Shown: one piece after another, positions 26,101-34,956 of the stretch
Layout of the letters: every line of letters starts with the position of its first letter
Position numbering within the stretch: the first letter of the stretch is position 1
Assembly: GCA_965203685.1 (NCBI GenBank)
Contig: OZ241908.1
Location: forward strand, 5,642,001-5,706,000
Length of the DNA stretch: 64,000 nt
Direction of reading: 5' to 3'
DNA from: VXYL01 sp965203685
Lineage (GTDB): Bacteria; Pseudomonadota; Gammaproteobacteria; Pseudomonadales; Azotimanducaceae
Notes under the pieces: model-generated
Told to the model about the DNA's origin: nothing
Seen by the model: only the letters and a program-made list of their open reading frames with translations
The model's database searches: none
Made by a program: the position numbers and the translations under genes

Positions 26101-27366
26101 GTACGGCTCGGGGCGGGGCCAGCCGCCGTCACCCGGATCGAAGGTGTTGAGGTGGGGGGCCTGGTCGAGTGAGTTGTGGCCGGCGCCGAAGTCGTTGTTG
26201 CAGCCCGGATCCTCGAGGTGCAGCGTGCGGAACTGGCTCGTGTTGTCGCTGAAGTCGCGCGGATACTGCGGGAACCGCCAGCTCGAAAAGCCCTGGTCGG
26301 CGTAGGGAACCAGCGAGCCGCTCTTGTCGAGACGGCTCGGCCGACCCTCTGCGTTCAACAGGTTGATGTTGTTGTAGACCTCGTGGATGTCGGCACCTAA
26401 GGCCGTGGAGTGCTGGGCGTTGGCCTCGTACCAGAAAGGGTTGGTTTGGGCCGGGAGATACAGTTCGCCGTCCGTGTTGCGCAACGGGACGCGCCAATCG
26501 CCCGGCAGGCCGTTGCCGCGTTCGCCGTAGGTGGGCAGCAACTGGCCGGTCCAGCCCGCGGAGGTGATGATGTAGTCCGGTCGCGCGGTGAACGGCATGC
26601 TGTCAGCGTCGCGGATCTCCAGTGCGAAGATGGCGCTGGTGCGATCACCTTGCGCGCCCGCGAGAAGACCGAGGCTGCGGTACGGTGCGCCGTCCTCGAT
26701 GGGCTGCTGGAACTCGTAGTTGATCATCAGCCCGTCGAAGTTCTTGCGCGGGATAATGTTCACCACGCCGGAAACCGCTTCCGCTCCATACAGGGCTGAT
26801 GCACCGTCGAGAATGTTGTCGATCCGCTGGATGGCGATGTTGGGGTACATGTTCGACAGGTCGGCCCCGGCGCGACGCGTATTCGGCCCGTAGCCGTTGA
26901 CGTTGGTGGGGACGCGGTGGCCGTCCATCAGCGTCATGGTGGCGCGGGTGCCGACACCGCGCAGGTTGGCGTAGGTTTCGCCGCCCTGCGGTCCGTCCGG
27001 CCGGTTGACGCTCTGGTTCCAGCCTTCGCCGGTACCTTGGTCGTCGGCGCCGCCGATCTCGGACGTGTTCGTATTGGCGTTGACGCCGATCTGGTAGGTC
27101 TGGTCGAAGATCACGTCCCCGAGGTCCGGCGTGCCGGACATCTGCAGGTCGAGTTCGCCGATGACGTCCATCGGCGAGGGTAGGTCGAAGTTGTCGCGCC
27201 GGATGTGCGATCCGGTCACGATCATCTCTTCGACGTCGCCGCGTTCGTCTTCCTCTTCTTCTGTTTCGTCGTCATCCGCATCGTCTGATTCGGCGGCGGC
27301 GAGACTCAGGCAACAGCAGGCGAGTAGGCCTGCAAGCAGGGCGAGTAGGTGGCGTCGGTCTGGCAT
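23101..27366 (-). CDS. Very large TonB-dependent outer membrane receptor with calcium-loop insert
   Basis: Imports a large substrate across the outer membrane using TonB. The protein is 1421 aa from ATG 27366 (GAGAGG upstream); most receptors are 700-1000 aa. It has a signal peptide, an acidic linker, then the TonB-box/plug start VEEMIVTGSHIRRDNF. The plug contains NLRGVGTRATMTLMDGHRVP and the barrel ends YLRMTVGF with the required C-terminal Phe. Residues about 604-696 hold five DxDGDG-type loops (DVDGDGRYD, DLNGDGLPD, DFNGDGIAD, DRDGDGIPD, DSDGDGVLD) like thrombospondin type 3 or dockerin repeats, probably in an extracellular loop. Genes for a small exported protein, a TPR lipoprotein and an FG-GAP lipoprotein follow on the same strand. 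The ligand is unknown. Confidence 0.94.
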   Translation of the reverse strand: MPDRRHLLALLAGLLACCCLSLAAAESDDADDDETEEEEDERGDVEEMIVTGSHIRRDNFDLPSPMDVIGELDLQMSGTPDLGDVIFDQTYQIGVNANTNTSEIGGADDQGTGEGWNQSVNRPDGPQGGETYANLRGVGTRATMTLMDGHRVPTNVNGYGPNTRRAGADLSNMYPNIAIQRIDNILDGASALYGAEAVSGVVNIIPRKNFDGLMINYEFQQPIEDGAPYRSLGLLAGAQGDRTSAIFALEIRDADSMPFTARPDYIITSAGWTGQLLPTYGERGNGLPGDWRVPLRNTDGELYLPAQTNPFWYEANAQHSTALGADIHEVYNNINLLNAEGRPSRLDKSGSLVPYADQGFSSWRFPQYPRDFSDNTSQFRTLHLEDPGCNNDFGAGHNSLDQAPHLNTFDPGDGGWPRPEPYTTRVLGQNDTAKNGNFLNGFRTGPWRGQEYRTRGTETNQAFGSDCRYTITDITDIRERRDQEQGMAYFEHEINDYVTVRGEAVFSRLDYSTRTFAPSIDEWPNGVRRYDHTQPIAIGSLPGNPYRAYADDSNVCDVLADRIAACDDYLPAHERDARDYQAALDAGYLTGPILVSHGTLDWEDVDGDGRYDYLQEPGEWLVFAQDLNGDGLPDRDFNGDGIADDGELSDRSGQLNPLHRVVLLSLTEDRDGDGIPDRFDPDMDGIDSDGDGVLDTFTSGGIRLFDDVLMGDSGVGIHGYIGAFPKQPYVHESYPWLNADMSLNDRRLQENLRLRLGTTVNIPETDWIVDADWIWNNSRREWVSLDPAWPLTVDSLRCQGGPNGDSCWNPFSTAWLSQDPATGLVLPAEHQSWRSKDDPAWNTSTETRHAGLSPRHVQRDVGMVMLDMNLSNSRLFDLWYNETPVGIAVGVHMRTEEEEFRPDQLGAAGISSDRVDFQGTAEEVRAAFAEVRVTPISSETFGQMEIQAAMRYTEFDINASFASIGQSAGFDVTIPKLAIRYQPTDWLAVRGSMTEGFVPPGSYQLFASAPGDVSFETESDYICDAMPELARCAGSLGQSGGIPGVAVRENASNRGLGAEVSDLWNAGFSVLLWDGAFVFDADYTNVVFNGRVERMGAGVILGQNAGPFEIYAAQQCPGTLLDYDNVDEANLSVEDFLAQTSASELQCREQAAASYVAEREQGLGGATILRDANGRLAGVDEGWLNQGESRVRSVVYNMRYRFDAADIPLFDLDSDYGSFEFRVSATQILEMSLQRYAIGSGHQFAGLRVDGLGNRNSAAFWRPYNALFSPLPPTPKWRVNASLRWFRDNHTAHFGVRYHQAITDLIASWDEIVDRYGPPHTPENPYLSHDHGMDTSSWTEDDACTDQDRNPYCRIESRAYWDLSYTYRQPDVMGFGYVAANVAIRNIFNSNPNAFPSGVGYESYLDSIMGRQLYLRMTVGF

Positions 27367-27497
27367 AGAGGTACCTCTCAAGTATGTCCAGGGACTGTGA
27401 ATCGCCGCAGCAGGGCCTCCCAGACCCGCAACGGCTTTTCCCATAAGCGCGCATTAGAGTGGGAGCGCCTTGGGTATGTCAAGGGCTTTCGAGATCG

Positions 27498-28100
27498 TTA
27501 CAGGATCGAAACAGCTTCATCTAAGGCGGCCGCGAGAGCGTCGCGTTCGCCGGTAAAGAAGTGGTCGGCAGCAGCGATGGCGATGTGCCGCATGCCGGGG
27601 TGGGAGCTTAACCATTGCTCGAGGGCTTCGCTGTCGACGAACGGGTCTTGGTCGCCGGCGATGACAGCGCCGACGGCGCCTGGAATCGGCAGGTAGGCCA
27701 TGCTGCCGAACGGCGGGGCGACAAGGATCGCGCGTGGGCGCCTTGGGAGGCGTGGCAGGGCTCGCCACGCGACCGATGAGCCGAACGAATAGCCGATCAG
27801 CGTCAGTGTGTCCACGGTGTAGTTGCTCTCGAGCCAGTCCGCCACGGCCACGACGTCGTCGACCTCGCCCGTGCCGCCGTCATGGCGTCCCTCGCTTGAT
27901 CCGACGCCCCGGAAGTTGAACGCCACCGTGCCGCCGCCGGATGCTTGGCAACGCGTTTGCGCGACGTCGATAACGGCGTCGTCCATGCTGCCGCCGTAGA
28001 GCGGATGCGGATGGCAGAGGATGGCCCAGGCATCGCCCTTACCGGGAGAGCAATCGGCTTCGAGCAGTCCGGCCGGGCCGGGAATTTTCGTGGTCGGCAT
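27498..28100 (-). CDS. Alpha/beta hydrolase (dienelactone hydrolase-like)
   Basis: Small hydrolase of 200 aa. The motif CHPHPLYGGSMDD forms the oxyanion region typical of this subgroup, FNFRGVGSSEG is the next loop, and GYSFGS holds the nucleophile Ser. DQDPFVD and ADHFFTG hold the likely Asp and His. Proteins of this type are widespread and mostly uncharacterised; some are esterases. It lies alone between the TonB receptor and the ABC operon. No clear ribosome site precedes ATG 28100. Confidence 0.85.
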   Translation of the reverse strand: MPTTKIPGPAGLLEADCSPGKGDAWAILCHPHPLYGGSMDDAVIDVAQTRCQASGGGTVAFNFRGVGSSEGRHDGGTGEVDDVVAVADWLESNYTVDTLTLIGYSFGSSVAWRALPRLPRRPRAILVAPPFGSMAYLPIPGAVGAVIAGDQDPFVDSEALEQWLSSHPGMRHIAIAAADHFFTGERDALAAALDEAVSIL

Positions 28101-28319
28101 TGGTCAAATGGCGGGTCGCGGAACCCGCGTGGGCGGGCGGCAGGGGTGGGTAGTCAAGAGGGTGGAAAGTCGCTTTTCAGCTTTGTATCTTACCGCCCGC
28201 ACGCGTCGCCGCCAGGGCGCGCGCCTTAGGTCTCGGGAGCGCCATTTTGACTAAGGACGCATCGGCGCCGTAAGCACTCGACTTGATGATTCGTTTGGAC
28301 ACGTTACGGAGGTGATTCG

Positions 28320-29234
28320 GTGATCGACGCCGAAGGACTCACGCGCCGATACGGCGACACGCTCGCGGTGAACGACGTGAGCTTCACCATCGGCAAGGGC
28401 GAGATCGTCGGCTTGCTCGGGCACAACGGTGCCGGCAAGACCACGATCATGAAGATGTTGACCGGGTACTTGGAGCCCAGTGCCGGTCAGGTGAAGGTCG
28501 ATGACCTCGACGTGGTCGAAGACGCCCAGGCGATCCAGCGGCGGCTCGGATACCTGCCGGAGAACTGCCCGGTGTATCCAGAGATGACCGTGGTCGGCTA
28601 CCTCGACTACGTGGCCGGGTTGCGTGGCGTCGACAACCGCCCGTTGGCGCTGCGCGAAGTGCTCGCGGCAACGGAACTCACGCATCGGGCGCTCGACCCC
28701 ATCGGCACGTTGTCGCGCGGCTACCAGCAACGAGTGGGGGTGGCCCAGGCCATCGTGCACAAGCCGGCGCTCTTGATCCTTGATGAGCCAACCAACGGTT
28801 TGGATCCGTCGCAGACCCAGCACATGCGGGAGTTGATCGTGCGCCTCGCGCGGCAAGCGACCGTGATCCTGTCCACGCACATCATGCAGGAGGTGGACGC
28901 GGTCTGTGACCGCGTGATGATCCTGCGCGCCGGCGAATTGGCGCTCGACGAGCGGTTGAGTGCGCTCAAGGAAAGCGCACGGGTGAACTTGGCGACGGAC
29001 GCATCGCTCGAGCAGATCCAGTCGGCCGTGGACGGTTTCGCGGCCGTGTCGGTGAGCGGCGACGGCTTTGCCGTGACCTTTGACGGCGCTCCCGACGAGA
29101 GCCATGTCGCGACGCTGGCGGAGCGGCTGGTCGGCGGCGGTGTCGCCGTGCACAGCCTCGCGCCGGAGAAACGGGACTTGGAGACGGTGTTCCGCGAGGT
29201 GACATCGGCTGGCGCCGGGGGAGGTGAAGAATGA
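28320..29234 (+). CDS. ABC transporter ATP-binding protein (GldA-like)
   Basis: Cytoplasmic ATPase of a Gld-type ABC system, 304 aa. The start is GTG 28320, preceded by a near-perfect ribosome site GGAGGTGA at 28308-28315. Walker A is GHNGAGKTT, the signature is LSRGYQQRVG, Walker B is ALLILDEPTNGLDP and the switch His is in LSTHIM. The C-terminal 70 residues form the extra domain common in GldA/CcmA-type proteins. The stop overlaps the start of the permease/auxiliary fusion. Homologous systems in gliding Bacteroidetes support motility; in proteobacteria the role is not established. Confidence 0.92.
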   Translation: MIDAEGLTRRYGDTLAVNDVSFTIGKGEIVGLLGHNGAGKTTIMKMLTGYLEPSAGQVKVDDLDVVEDAQAIQRRLGYLPENCPVYPEMTVVGYLDYVAGLRGVDNRPLALREVLAATELTHRALDPIGTLSRGYQQRVGVAQAIVHKPALLILDEPTNGLDPSQTQHMRELIVRLARQATVILSTHIMQEVDAVCDRVMILRAGELALDERLSALKESARVNLATDASLEQIQSAVDGFAAVSVSGDGFAVTFDGAPDESHVATLAERLVGGGVAVHSLAPEKRDLETVFREVTSAGAGGGEE

Positions 29235-32164
29235 AACCCGCAGTCGTTCTACGCATCGCGGCCAAGGAACTCGCCCTCGTATTCTCCTCGCCCATTGCGT
29301 ACCTGTTCCTCGCGGCGTTCCTGGGCGCGACGCTGTTCGTGTTCTTCTGGGGCGAAGCCTTCTTCGCCCGCAACATCTCCGACGTGCGGCCGATGTTCGA
29401 GTCGCTGCCGATCCTGCTGATCTTCCTCGCCTCGGCCCTCACGATGCGGATGTGGAGCGACGAGCGTCGCACCGGCACGCTGGAGCTGGTGGTGACCGTG
29501 CCCGCGAACTCCGTGGAGTTCGTGGTCGGAAAGTTCATCGCATGTTGGACGCTGCTCTTAGTCGCGCTGCTGCTCACGCTGCCACTGCCGGTTACGGTCG
29601 CGATGTTGGGCGACTTGGACTGGGGCCCCGTTTTCGCCGGCTACGTGGCGGCTGCGCTGCTCGGCGCGGCATATCTCAGCATAGGGCTGTGGCTCTCCGC
29701 GCGGACCGAGAACCAGATCGTCGCCTTGATCCTGGCCGTGTTCGGTTGCGGTGTCTTCTACCTGGCGGGCAGTCCGTTCCTGACCGAACTGGTCAGCAAC
29801 CAGGTGGCCGACGTGTTGCGCGGCATTGGCGCGGGCTCGCGGTTCGAGTCGATCACCCGCGGCGTCCTCGACCTGCGCGACCTCTACTTCTACGCGTCCG
29901 TGATGGCGGTATTCCTCGCGTTGAACGTCTACGCGGTGAACGCGCACGGCTGGGCCAAAGACGGCAATGCGCGGCGTCACGGCGAGCGGCGGCTGGTGCT
30001 GGGTCTGCTCGCCGCCAACGTCCTGGTCGCGAATGTTTGGCTCGCGTCGGTCGGCTTCCTGCGTTGGGACATGACCGAGGGCAACCAGTACTCGATCTCG
30101 GAGGCCACCAGGAGCTACCTGCGCCAGTTGCAGGAGCCGCTGCTGGTGCGCGGCTATTTCAGCGCCAAGACGCATCCCCTCCTAGCCCCCCTGGTGCCGC
30201 AGATCCAGAACCTCCTGACCGAGTACGAAGTCGCGGGCGACGGACGCGTCCGGTTGGAACTCGTCGACCCGGCGGACGACCCGGAGCGCGAAGACGAGGC
30301 GAACACCAAGTACGGCATCCGTCCGGTGCCGTTCCAAATCGCCGACCGCTACCAGGCGAGCCTGGTGAACTCCTACTTCGACGTATTGGTGCAGTACGGC
30401 GACGAGTACGAGGTGCTTGGCTTCCGCGACCTGATCGAGGTCAAGGTGCAGGGCGAGGCCGACCTCGACGTGCAATTGAAGAACCCGGAGTACGACATCA
30501 CGCGCGGGATCAAGAAGGTGCTCTACGGGTTCCAAGGCGGTGGCAGCATCTTCGAGAGCATCACGGAGCCTGTGAAGTTCACGGGCTACATCTCCGCGGA
30601 CGACCGGCTACCGGAGGCCTTGCGCAGTTTGCGCCCCGACCTCGAGGCGGTACTTGACACCCTGGCCAGCGAGTCAACGGGTCTGTTGACGTGGGAGATC
30701 GTGGATCCGGACGCGGGTGATGGCGAGGTTGCGCTCCAGATCGCCGCCGACTACGGGTTCCAGCCGATGGCGGCGAGCCTATTCGACCTCAGTACGTTCT
30801 ACTTTTACCTGACCGCGTCGGACGGCGACATCGTCGTCCAGATGCCCCTGCCGGAAGCGCTCGACCAGGACGGCTTGCGGCGCGGCATCGAGGAGGGATT
30901 GAAGCGCTTCGCCGCTGGCCTGCTGAAGAACGTGGCATTGTCGGCGCCGCAAGGCATCCCGCCTTATATGCAGCAACAGATGCCCGGTATGCAGCAACCC
31001 CAGGGCAACGAGTTCCAGGGCTTGCGCGACGTCCTCTCCGCCGACTTCGACGTCGACACGGCCGCGCTCGACGATGGCGATCCCCCGAGCGCGGCCGACG
31101 TTTTGATGGTGGTGGACCCGACGAGCCTGTCCGAGCAGGCGGTGTTCGCCATCGACCAGTTCCTGATGCGCGGCGGAACCGTGGTGGTCGCCGCCGGCAG
31201 CTACCGGGCCACGCTGACGCCACAGGCCCTGTCGGCGATGCCGATCCGTTCGGGGTTGGCGGACTGGCTTCCCCACCACGGCGTCACCATCGACGAGTCG
31301 ATGGTCATGGACCCACGGAACGCGGCGTTCCCGTTACCGGTGACGCGCCAGGTTGGCGGATTCCGGTTCCAAGACGTGCGCATGCTCGATTACCCCTATT
31401 TCGTCGATGTGCGCGGCGAGGGCTTGAACCAGGACGTACCGTTCACGTCGGCATCGCGCCAGGTCACCATGGCCTGGGCATCGCCCGTGGACGTGGACAG
31501 CGAAGCCAACGCGAGCCGCGAGGTGACCACGTTGCTTCAGAGCTCGCCCGACAGTTGGCGATCCGCGTCGACGGACATCATGCCGAGTCTCGGTGCGGAG
31601 GGTGGCGTGGCCTACACGCCGGAAGGCGATCAGCAGGCGAACACCTTGGGGGTGATGCTCGAAGGCCGGTTCGAGTCCTTCTTCGACGAGTCGCCGCTTG
31701 TCGAGGATGTGCCCGAGATGGAGGACGCGGCCGGCGACGAGGCCGAGGAGACCTCGGGTGACGAAGCCGACGAAGACGACGCCGATACCCTCGGCACGGT
31801 GACCGCCGTGATCGAGAGGTCACCGGAGTCGGCGCGGCTGATCGTCCTCGGCTCGGCGTCTTTCCTGGCGGACCAGACGGTGCGCATGATCGGCTCCGCC
31901 GACGGCACCATCTATACCGGTTCGCTGGAACTCATGGCCAACATCGTCGACTGGGCGGTCGAGGATCAGTCGTTGCTCGGCATCCGCGGTCGCGGCCACT
32001 TCAACCGGACACTCGATCCGATGTCCGAAGACCAGCAACGCGTGTGGGAGTACGCGAACTACGCGCTGGCGCTGGCCGGCCTCGCCGTGGTGTTCGTCAT
32101 CAGTTGGCGGCGCCGGATCCGGAGAGAACGCGCCTACGCCGCACAATTGGGGATCTCGTCATGA
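29231..32164 (+). CDS. Fused ABC-2 permease (GldF-like) and GldG-like auxiliary protein
   Basis: Two proteins that are separate in Flavobacterium appear fused here in 977 aa. Residues 1 to about 245 are the permease, starting MKPAVVLRIAAKELALVFSS, with about six helices and the MRMWSDERRTGTLELVV motif of GldF. From about residue 255 a new transmembrane helix (GLLAANVLVANVWLASVGF) opens the GldG-like part, with NQYSISEATRSYLRQL and a large periplasmic ABC_transp_aux domain. A long acidic linker (near residues 825-855) and a final C-terminal helix with an Arg-rich tail follow. The start overlaps the ATPase gene and the end overlaps the DUF4340 gene by ATGA. Confidence 0.9.
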   Translation: MKPAVVLRIAAKELALVFSSPIAYLFLAAFLGATLFVFFWGEAFFARNISDVRPMFESLPILLIFLASALTMRMWSDERRTGTLELVVTVPANSVEFVVGKFIACWTLLLVALLLTLPLPVTVAMLGDLDWGPVFAGYVAAALLGAAYLSIGLWLSARTENQIVALILAVFGCGVFYLAGSPFLTELVSNQVADVLRGIGAGSRFESITRGVLDLRDLYFYASVMAVFLALNVYAVNAHGWAKDGNARRHGERRLVLGLLAANVLVANVWLASVGFLRWDMTEGNQYSISEATRSYLRQLQEPLLVRGYFSAKTHPLLAPLVPQIQNLLTEYEVAGDGRVRLELVDPADDPEREDEANTKYGIRPVPFQIADRYQASLVNSYFDVLVQYGDEYEVLGFRDLIEVKVQGEADLDVQLKNPEYDITRGIKKVLYGFQGGGSIFESITEPVKFTGYISADDRLPEALRSLRPDLEAVLDTLASESTGLLTWEIVDPDAGDGEVALQIAADYGFQPMAASLFDLSTFYFYLTASDGDIVVQMPLPEALDQDGLRRGIEEGLKRFAAGLLKNVALSAPQGIPPYMQQQMPGMQQPQGNEFQGLRDVLSADFDVDTAALDDGDPPSAADVLMVVDPTSLSEQAVFAIDQFLMRGGTVVVAAGSYRATLTPQALSAMPIRSGLADWLPHHGVTIDESMVMDPRNAAFPLPVTRQVGGFRFQDVRMLDYPYFVDVRGEGLNQDVPFTSASRQVTMAWASPVDVDSEANASREVTTLLQSSPDSWRSASTDIMPSLGAEGGVAYTPEGDQQANTLGVMLEGRFESFFDESPLVEDVPEMEDAAGDEAEETSGDEADEDDADTLGTVTAVIERSPESARLIVLGSASFLADQTVRMIGSADGTIYTGSLELMANIVDWAVEDQSLLGIRGRGHFNRTLDPMSEDQQRVWEYANYALALAGLAVVFVISWRRRIRRERAYAAQLGISS

Positions 32165-33135
32165 ACGACACCAAGGTTTTCAACAAGACCACACTCGGCT
32201 TCGCGCTCGCCGTTCAGGTCGTGCTGATCGGTGCGCTCGTGGCCGCCCGGAGCGGTGCGGTGGCGGAGCCAGAGCCGTTCTTGAGTTTTGATGCCGGGAC
32301 GATCGATGCCTTGTCTATCTCAAACGACGAGGGCACGGTGGACCTCAAGAAGACCGAGGGTGCTTGGCAGTTGCCCGAAGGCCTGCCGGTGGACGGGTCG
32401 AAGGTGGAGCGCGTACTCGAGAGACTGAGTGAGTCGTCGGCCGGCTGGCCGGTGGCCAGCAAGGCGTCCACCGCGGAGCGGTTCGAGGTCACCGAGGACA
32501 ACCATCAACGTCACGTCACCTTGAAGGTGGGCGATGACACCCAGGCGGACTTCTATCTCGGCACCTCGCCGGGCTATCGCAAGGCGCATGCGCGCCACGC
32601 TGGCGACGACGACATCTTCGCCATTACGTTCTCCAACTACGAAGCGGGCGTGCAGGTGTCCGACTGGCTCGACAAGTCGCTGCTGCGTCCCGAAGGCGCC
32701 TTGACCCGTGTCGAACGCGTCGATGGGTTCGCGCTGACCAAGGCCGACGACGGTGTTTGGGCCTCGGGGGACGGTGCGGAACTCGACCAAGGCAAGGCCG
32801 AGACCTTCGCGGGCCGCTTCAGTGGGCTATCGGTAATCGGCGTGAGCGACGTCAAGCTGCCCGAAACGCCGAAGATGATCTTTGCGTTGACGGACGAAAG
32901 CGGCATCCAGACCTTGCGGATCTTCCATCTCGAGGCGGACGACGACTACGTCGCGGTGTCGGATCGCGTACCGGGTGCCTTCGAGATGTCGTCCTACATC
33001 GCCGAACAGATGGACAAGACCGTGGCCGACTTTGCGCCCGACCCGCCCGAGGACGAAGACCCGCCCTTGGAGGATGACCTCGATGTGGTCGACACGGACC
33101 AACCCGAAGCCGAAGCGGATCCGGCGTCACCATGA
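32161..33135 (+). CDS. DUF4340 domain-containing protein
   Basis: A 324-aa protein with one N-terminal transmembrane helix (LGFALAVQVVLIGALVAARS). Periplasmic DUF4340 repeats follow, for example LKKTEGAWQLPEGLPVDGSK and VERVDGFALTKADDGVW. The tail is strongly acidic (about the last 30 residues). DUF4340 genes commonly follow GldFG-type genes, and here the ATG overlaps that stop. It is probably the third component of this ABC system, acting at the periplasmic face; its molecular role is unknown. Confidence 0.88.
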   Translation: MNDTKVFNKTTLGFALAVQVVLIGALVAARSGAVAEPEPFLSFDAGTIDALSISNDEGTVDLKKTEGAWQLPEGLPVDGSKVERVLERLSESSAGWPVASKASTAERFEVTEDNHQRHVTLKVGDDTQADFYLGTSPGYRKAHARHAGDDDIFAITFSNYEAGVQVSDWLDKSLLRPEGALTRVERVDGFALTKADDGVWASGDGAELDQGKAETFAGRFSGLSVIGVSDVKLPETPKMIFALTDESGIQTLRIFHLEADDDYVAVSDRVPGAFEMSSYIAEQMDKTVADFAPDPPEDEDPPLEDDLDVVDTDQPEAEADPASP

Positions 33136-33746
33136 TCGACCTCTACACTTGGCCGACACCCAACGGTCGCAAGATCTCGATCGCCCTCGAGGAACTCGGC
33201 CTCGACTACCGGGCCCACGCCGTCAACATCGGCAAGGACGAGCAGTTTGCGCCCGAGTTCCTCGCGATCAGTCCGAACAACAAGATCCCGGCGATCGTCG
33301 ACGACGGGCGGTCGCTGATGGAGTCCGGGGCCATTCTCCTTTACCTGTCCGACAAGACGGGCCGCTTGGCCGGCAGTGATCGCTGGACGACGTTGGAGTG
33401 GCTGATGCTGCAGATGGGCGGTGTGGGCCCGATGCTCGGCCAGGCGAACCACTTCCTGCACTTCAACGCGGGCAAATCTGACTACGCGGAGCAACGCTAC
33501 GCAGCGGAAGCCGCGCGGCTCTACGGCGTGCTTGACCGACGCTTGGCGGATCGCGACTTCCTTGCCGGTGACTACTCCATCGCCGACATCGCGACGTGGC
33601 CGTGGATTTCGCGCTGGCCTTGGCACCGTATCGACTGGGCGGACTATCCGAATCTGCTGCGCTGGTACACGGTGGTTTCCCGGCGGCCAGCGGTGCAACG
33701 TGGCTGGGCCGTGCCGTTCGACGCTGGCGAGATCCCAATGCCGTAG
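33132..33746 (+). CDS. Glutathione S-transferase family protein
   Basis: A 204-aa GST with a thioredoxin-like N-domain (MIDLYTWPTPNGRKISIALE) and NKIPAIVDD containing the cis-Pro. MESGAILLYL gives the Glu-Ser pair that binds the gamma-glutamyl group. The C-domain is helical and contains FLAGDYSIADIATWPW, the family N-capping motif. The WTP-NGRK start places it near the Ure2p/YfcG-like group, which act as disulfide reductases or glutathione-binding proteins. Its ATG overlaps the DUF4340 stop, so it shares the ABC transcript, perhaps only by position. Confidence 0.92.
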   Translation: MIDLYTWPTPNGRKISIALEELGLDYRAHAVNIGKDEQFAPEFLAISPNNKIPAIVDDGRSLMESGAILLYLSDKTGRLAGSDRWTTLEWLMLQMGGVGPMLGQANHFLHFNAGKSDYAEQRYAAEAARLYGVLDRRLADRDFLAGDYSIADIATWPWISRWPWHRIDWADYPNLLRWYTVVSRRPAVQRGWAVPFDAGEIPMP

Positions 33747-33779
33747 ACTCGCGGTGTTCTAGCGCCTTCGGGATCGGAG

Positions 33780-34883
33780 ATGACCGCAGCCGTTCGCCTT
33801 TTTAGCGCCAACTGGTTCTCGCGCCACGAGGATGTGCCGGCGCTCACGAGCGTCGAAACGGACCTGGTCAACGCGGCATTGGGTCCGGCACCGCAACGAT
33901 GGGACGGCGAGCCGGACGTTGCGCGTCTCGAGTCCATCGTCGCCGCGCACCCGGACGTGTGCGACCGGGTCGGTGCGCGGCTGCTCAAGGTGGCGGTTGG
34001 CATGCGCGGCTGCGGTGGTGCGGTCCGGTTTCTTCTTGAGCGTGGCGTTGCGCTTGACGCCGCCCCGACGGTCTACAACGTCCTCCACGAGGCGGCTTGG
34101 GCCGGCGCGACGGATACGCTGCGAGCGGTCTTCGAGTCCGGGGCATCGGATGCCACCCCGGTGTCCGTGAAGAAGCCGCACACGGGCTGGCCTGACAACG
34201 TCTCGCTCATGTATTGGGCGGCGTGGGGTGGCTACCCGGACGTCGCAAGACTGCTGATCGAACACGGCGCCGGTGTGCACCACGAACTCAAGATCAAGGG
34301 CAACGGCGAGCGTGGCACGACATCGCTGCACGAGGCCGTCGCACCGAGCCCGTGGGCTGCCGACAACGCCCTCCGCTCCGGGTCTGGCAAGCTCGAAGTC
34401 GCGCGCATTCTCATTGACGATGGCGCCGAGTACGACATTTGCACCGCTTGCGCCTTGGACGACAGCGCCCGCGCCGCCGCCTTGGTCGATGGTCATCCGG
34501 CCAACGCCAACGTCGCCGACGACTACGGCATGAGACCGCTGCATTGGGCCGCGCGGGCGGGATCTTCTGCTTGCGTCTCGCTGCTGTTGGCCAACGGGGC
34601 GGACGTCGACGCGGTCAATAAGGCCCGGCGAACGGCGCTGCAGCTTGCGGCGGAGCATGACCGGGCCGATGTGATCCGCAACCTCGCCGCTAACGGTGCC
34701 GAGTTGAACACCCAGGACAGGAAGGGCCGGACGCCGCTGCATCGTGCGACGTACGAGGGCAAGGTCGCAGCCGCCGAGGCATTGCTCACCGTCGGTGCGG
34801 ATCCGAAAGTGCTCAACAAGAGCGGCAAGACGGCGTTCGAAATCGCCCGAAAGGACGCGAAGTACTTCAAGGCTCGCGGTTAG
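33780..34883 (+). CDS. Ankyrin-repeat protein
   Basis: A 367-aa protein with no signal peptide. An N-terminal region of unknown type is followed by ankyrin repeats from about residue 95 to the end, for example GMRPLHWAARAGSSACVSLL with LANGADVDAVNKA, and GRTPLHRATYEGKVAAAEAL. Two of the earlier repeats are degenerate and interrupted by HELKIKGNGERGTTSLHEAV. Ankyrin repeats bind proteins; no enzymatic motif is present. It lies alone between the GST gene and the PhyH gene. GGAG lies immediately before ATG, an unusually close ribosome site. Confidence 0.88.
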   Translation: MTAAVRLFSANWFSRHEDVPALTSVETDLVNAALGPAPQRWDGEPDVARLESIVAAHPDVCDRVGARLLKVAVGMRGCGGAVRFLLERGVALDAAPTVYNVLHEAAWAGATDTLRAVFESGASDATPVSVKKPHTGWPDNVSLMYWAAWGGYPDVARLLIEHGAGVHHELKIKGNGERGTTSLHEAVAPSPWAADNALRSGSGKLEVARILIDDGAEYDICTACALDDSARAAALVDGHPANANVADDYGMRPLHWAARAGSSACVSLLLANGADVDAVNKARRTALQLAAEHDRADVIRNLAANGAELNTQDRKGRTPLHRATYEGKVAAAEALLTVGADPKVLNKSGKTAFEIARKDAKYFKARG

Positions 34884-34956
34884 ATCGCGGGCCGGACTTG
34901 CCCCGGTTCGCGGGACGCGTGACACTCCGGCACCCTCAAGACAAGAGGTTCTATTC

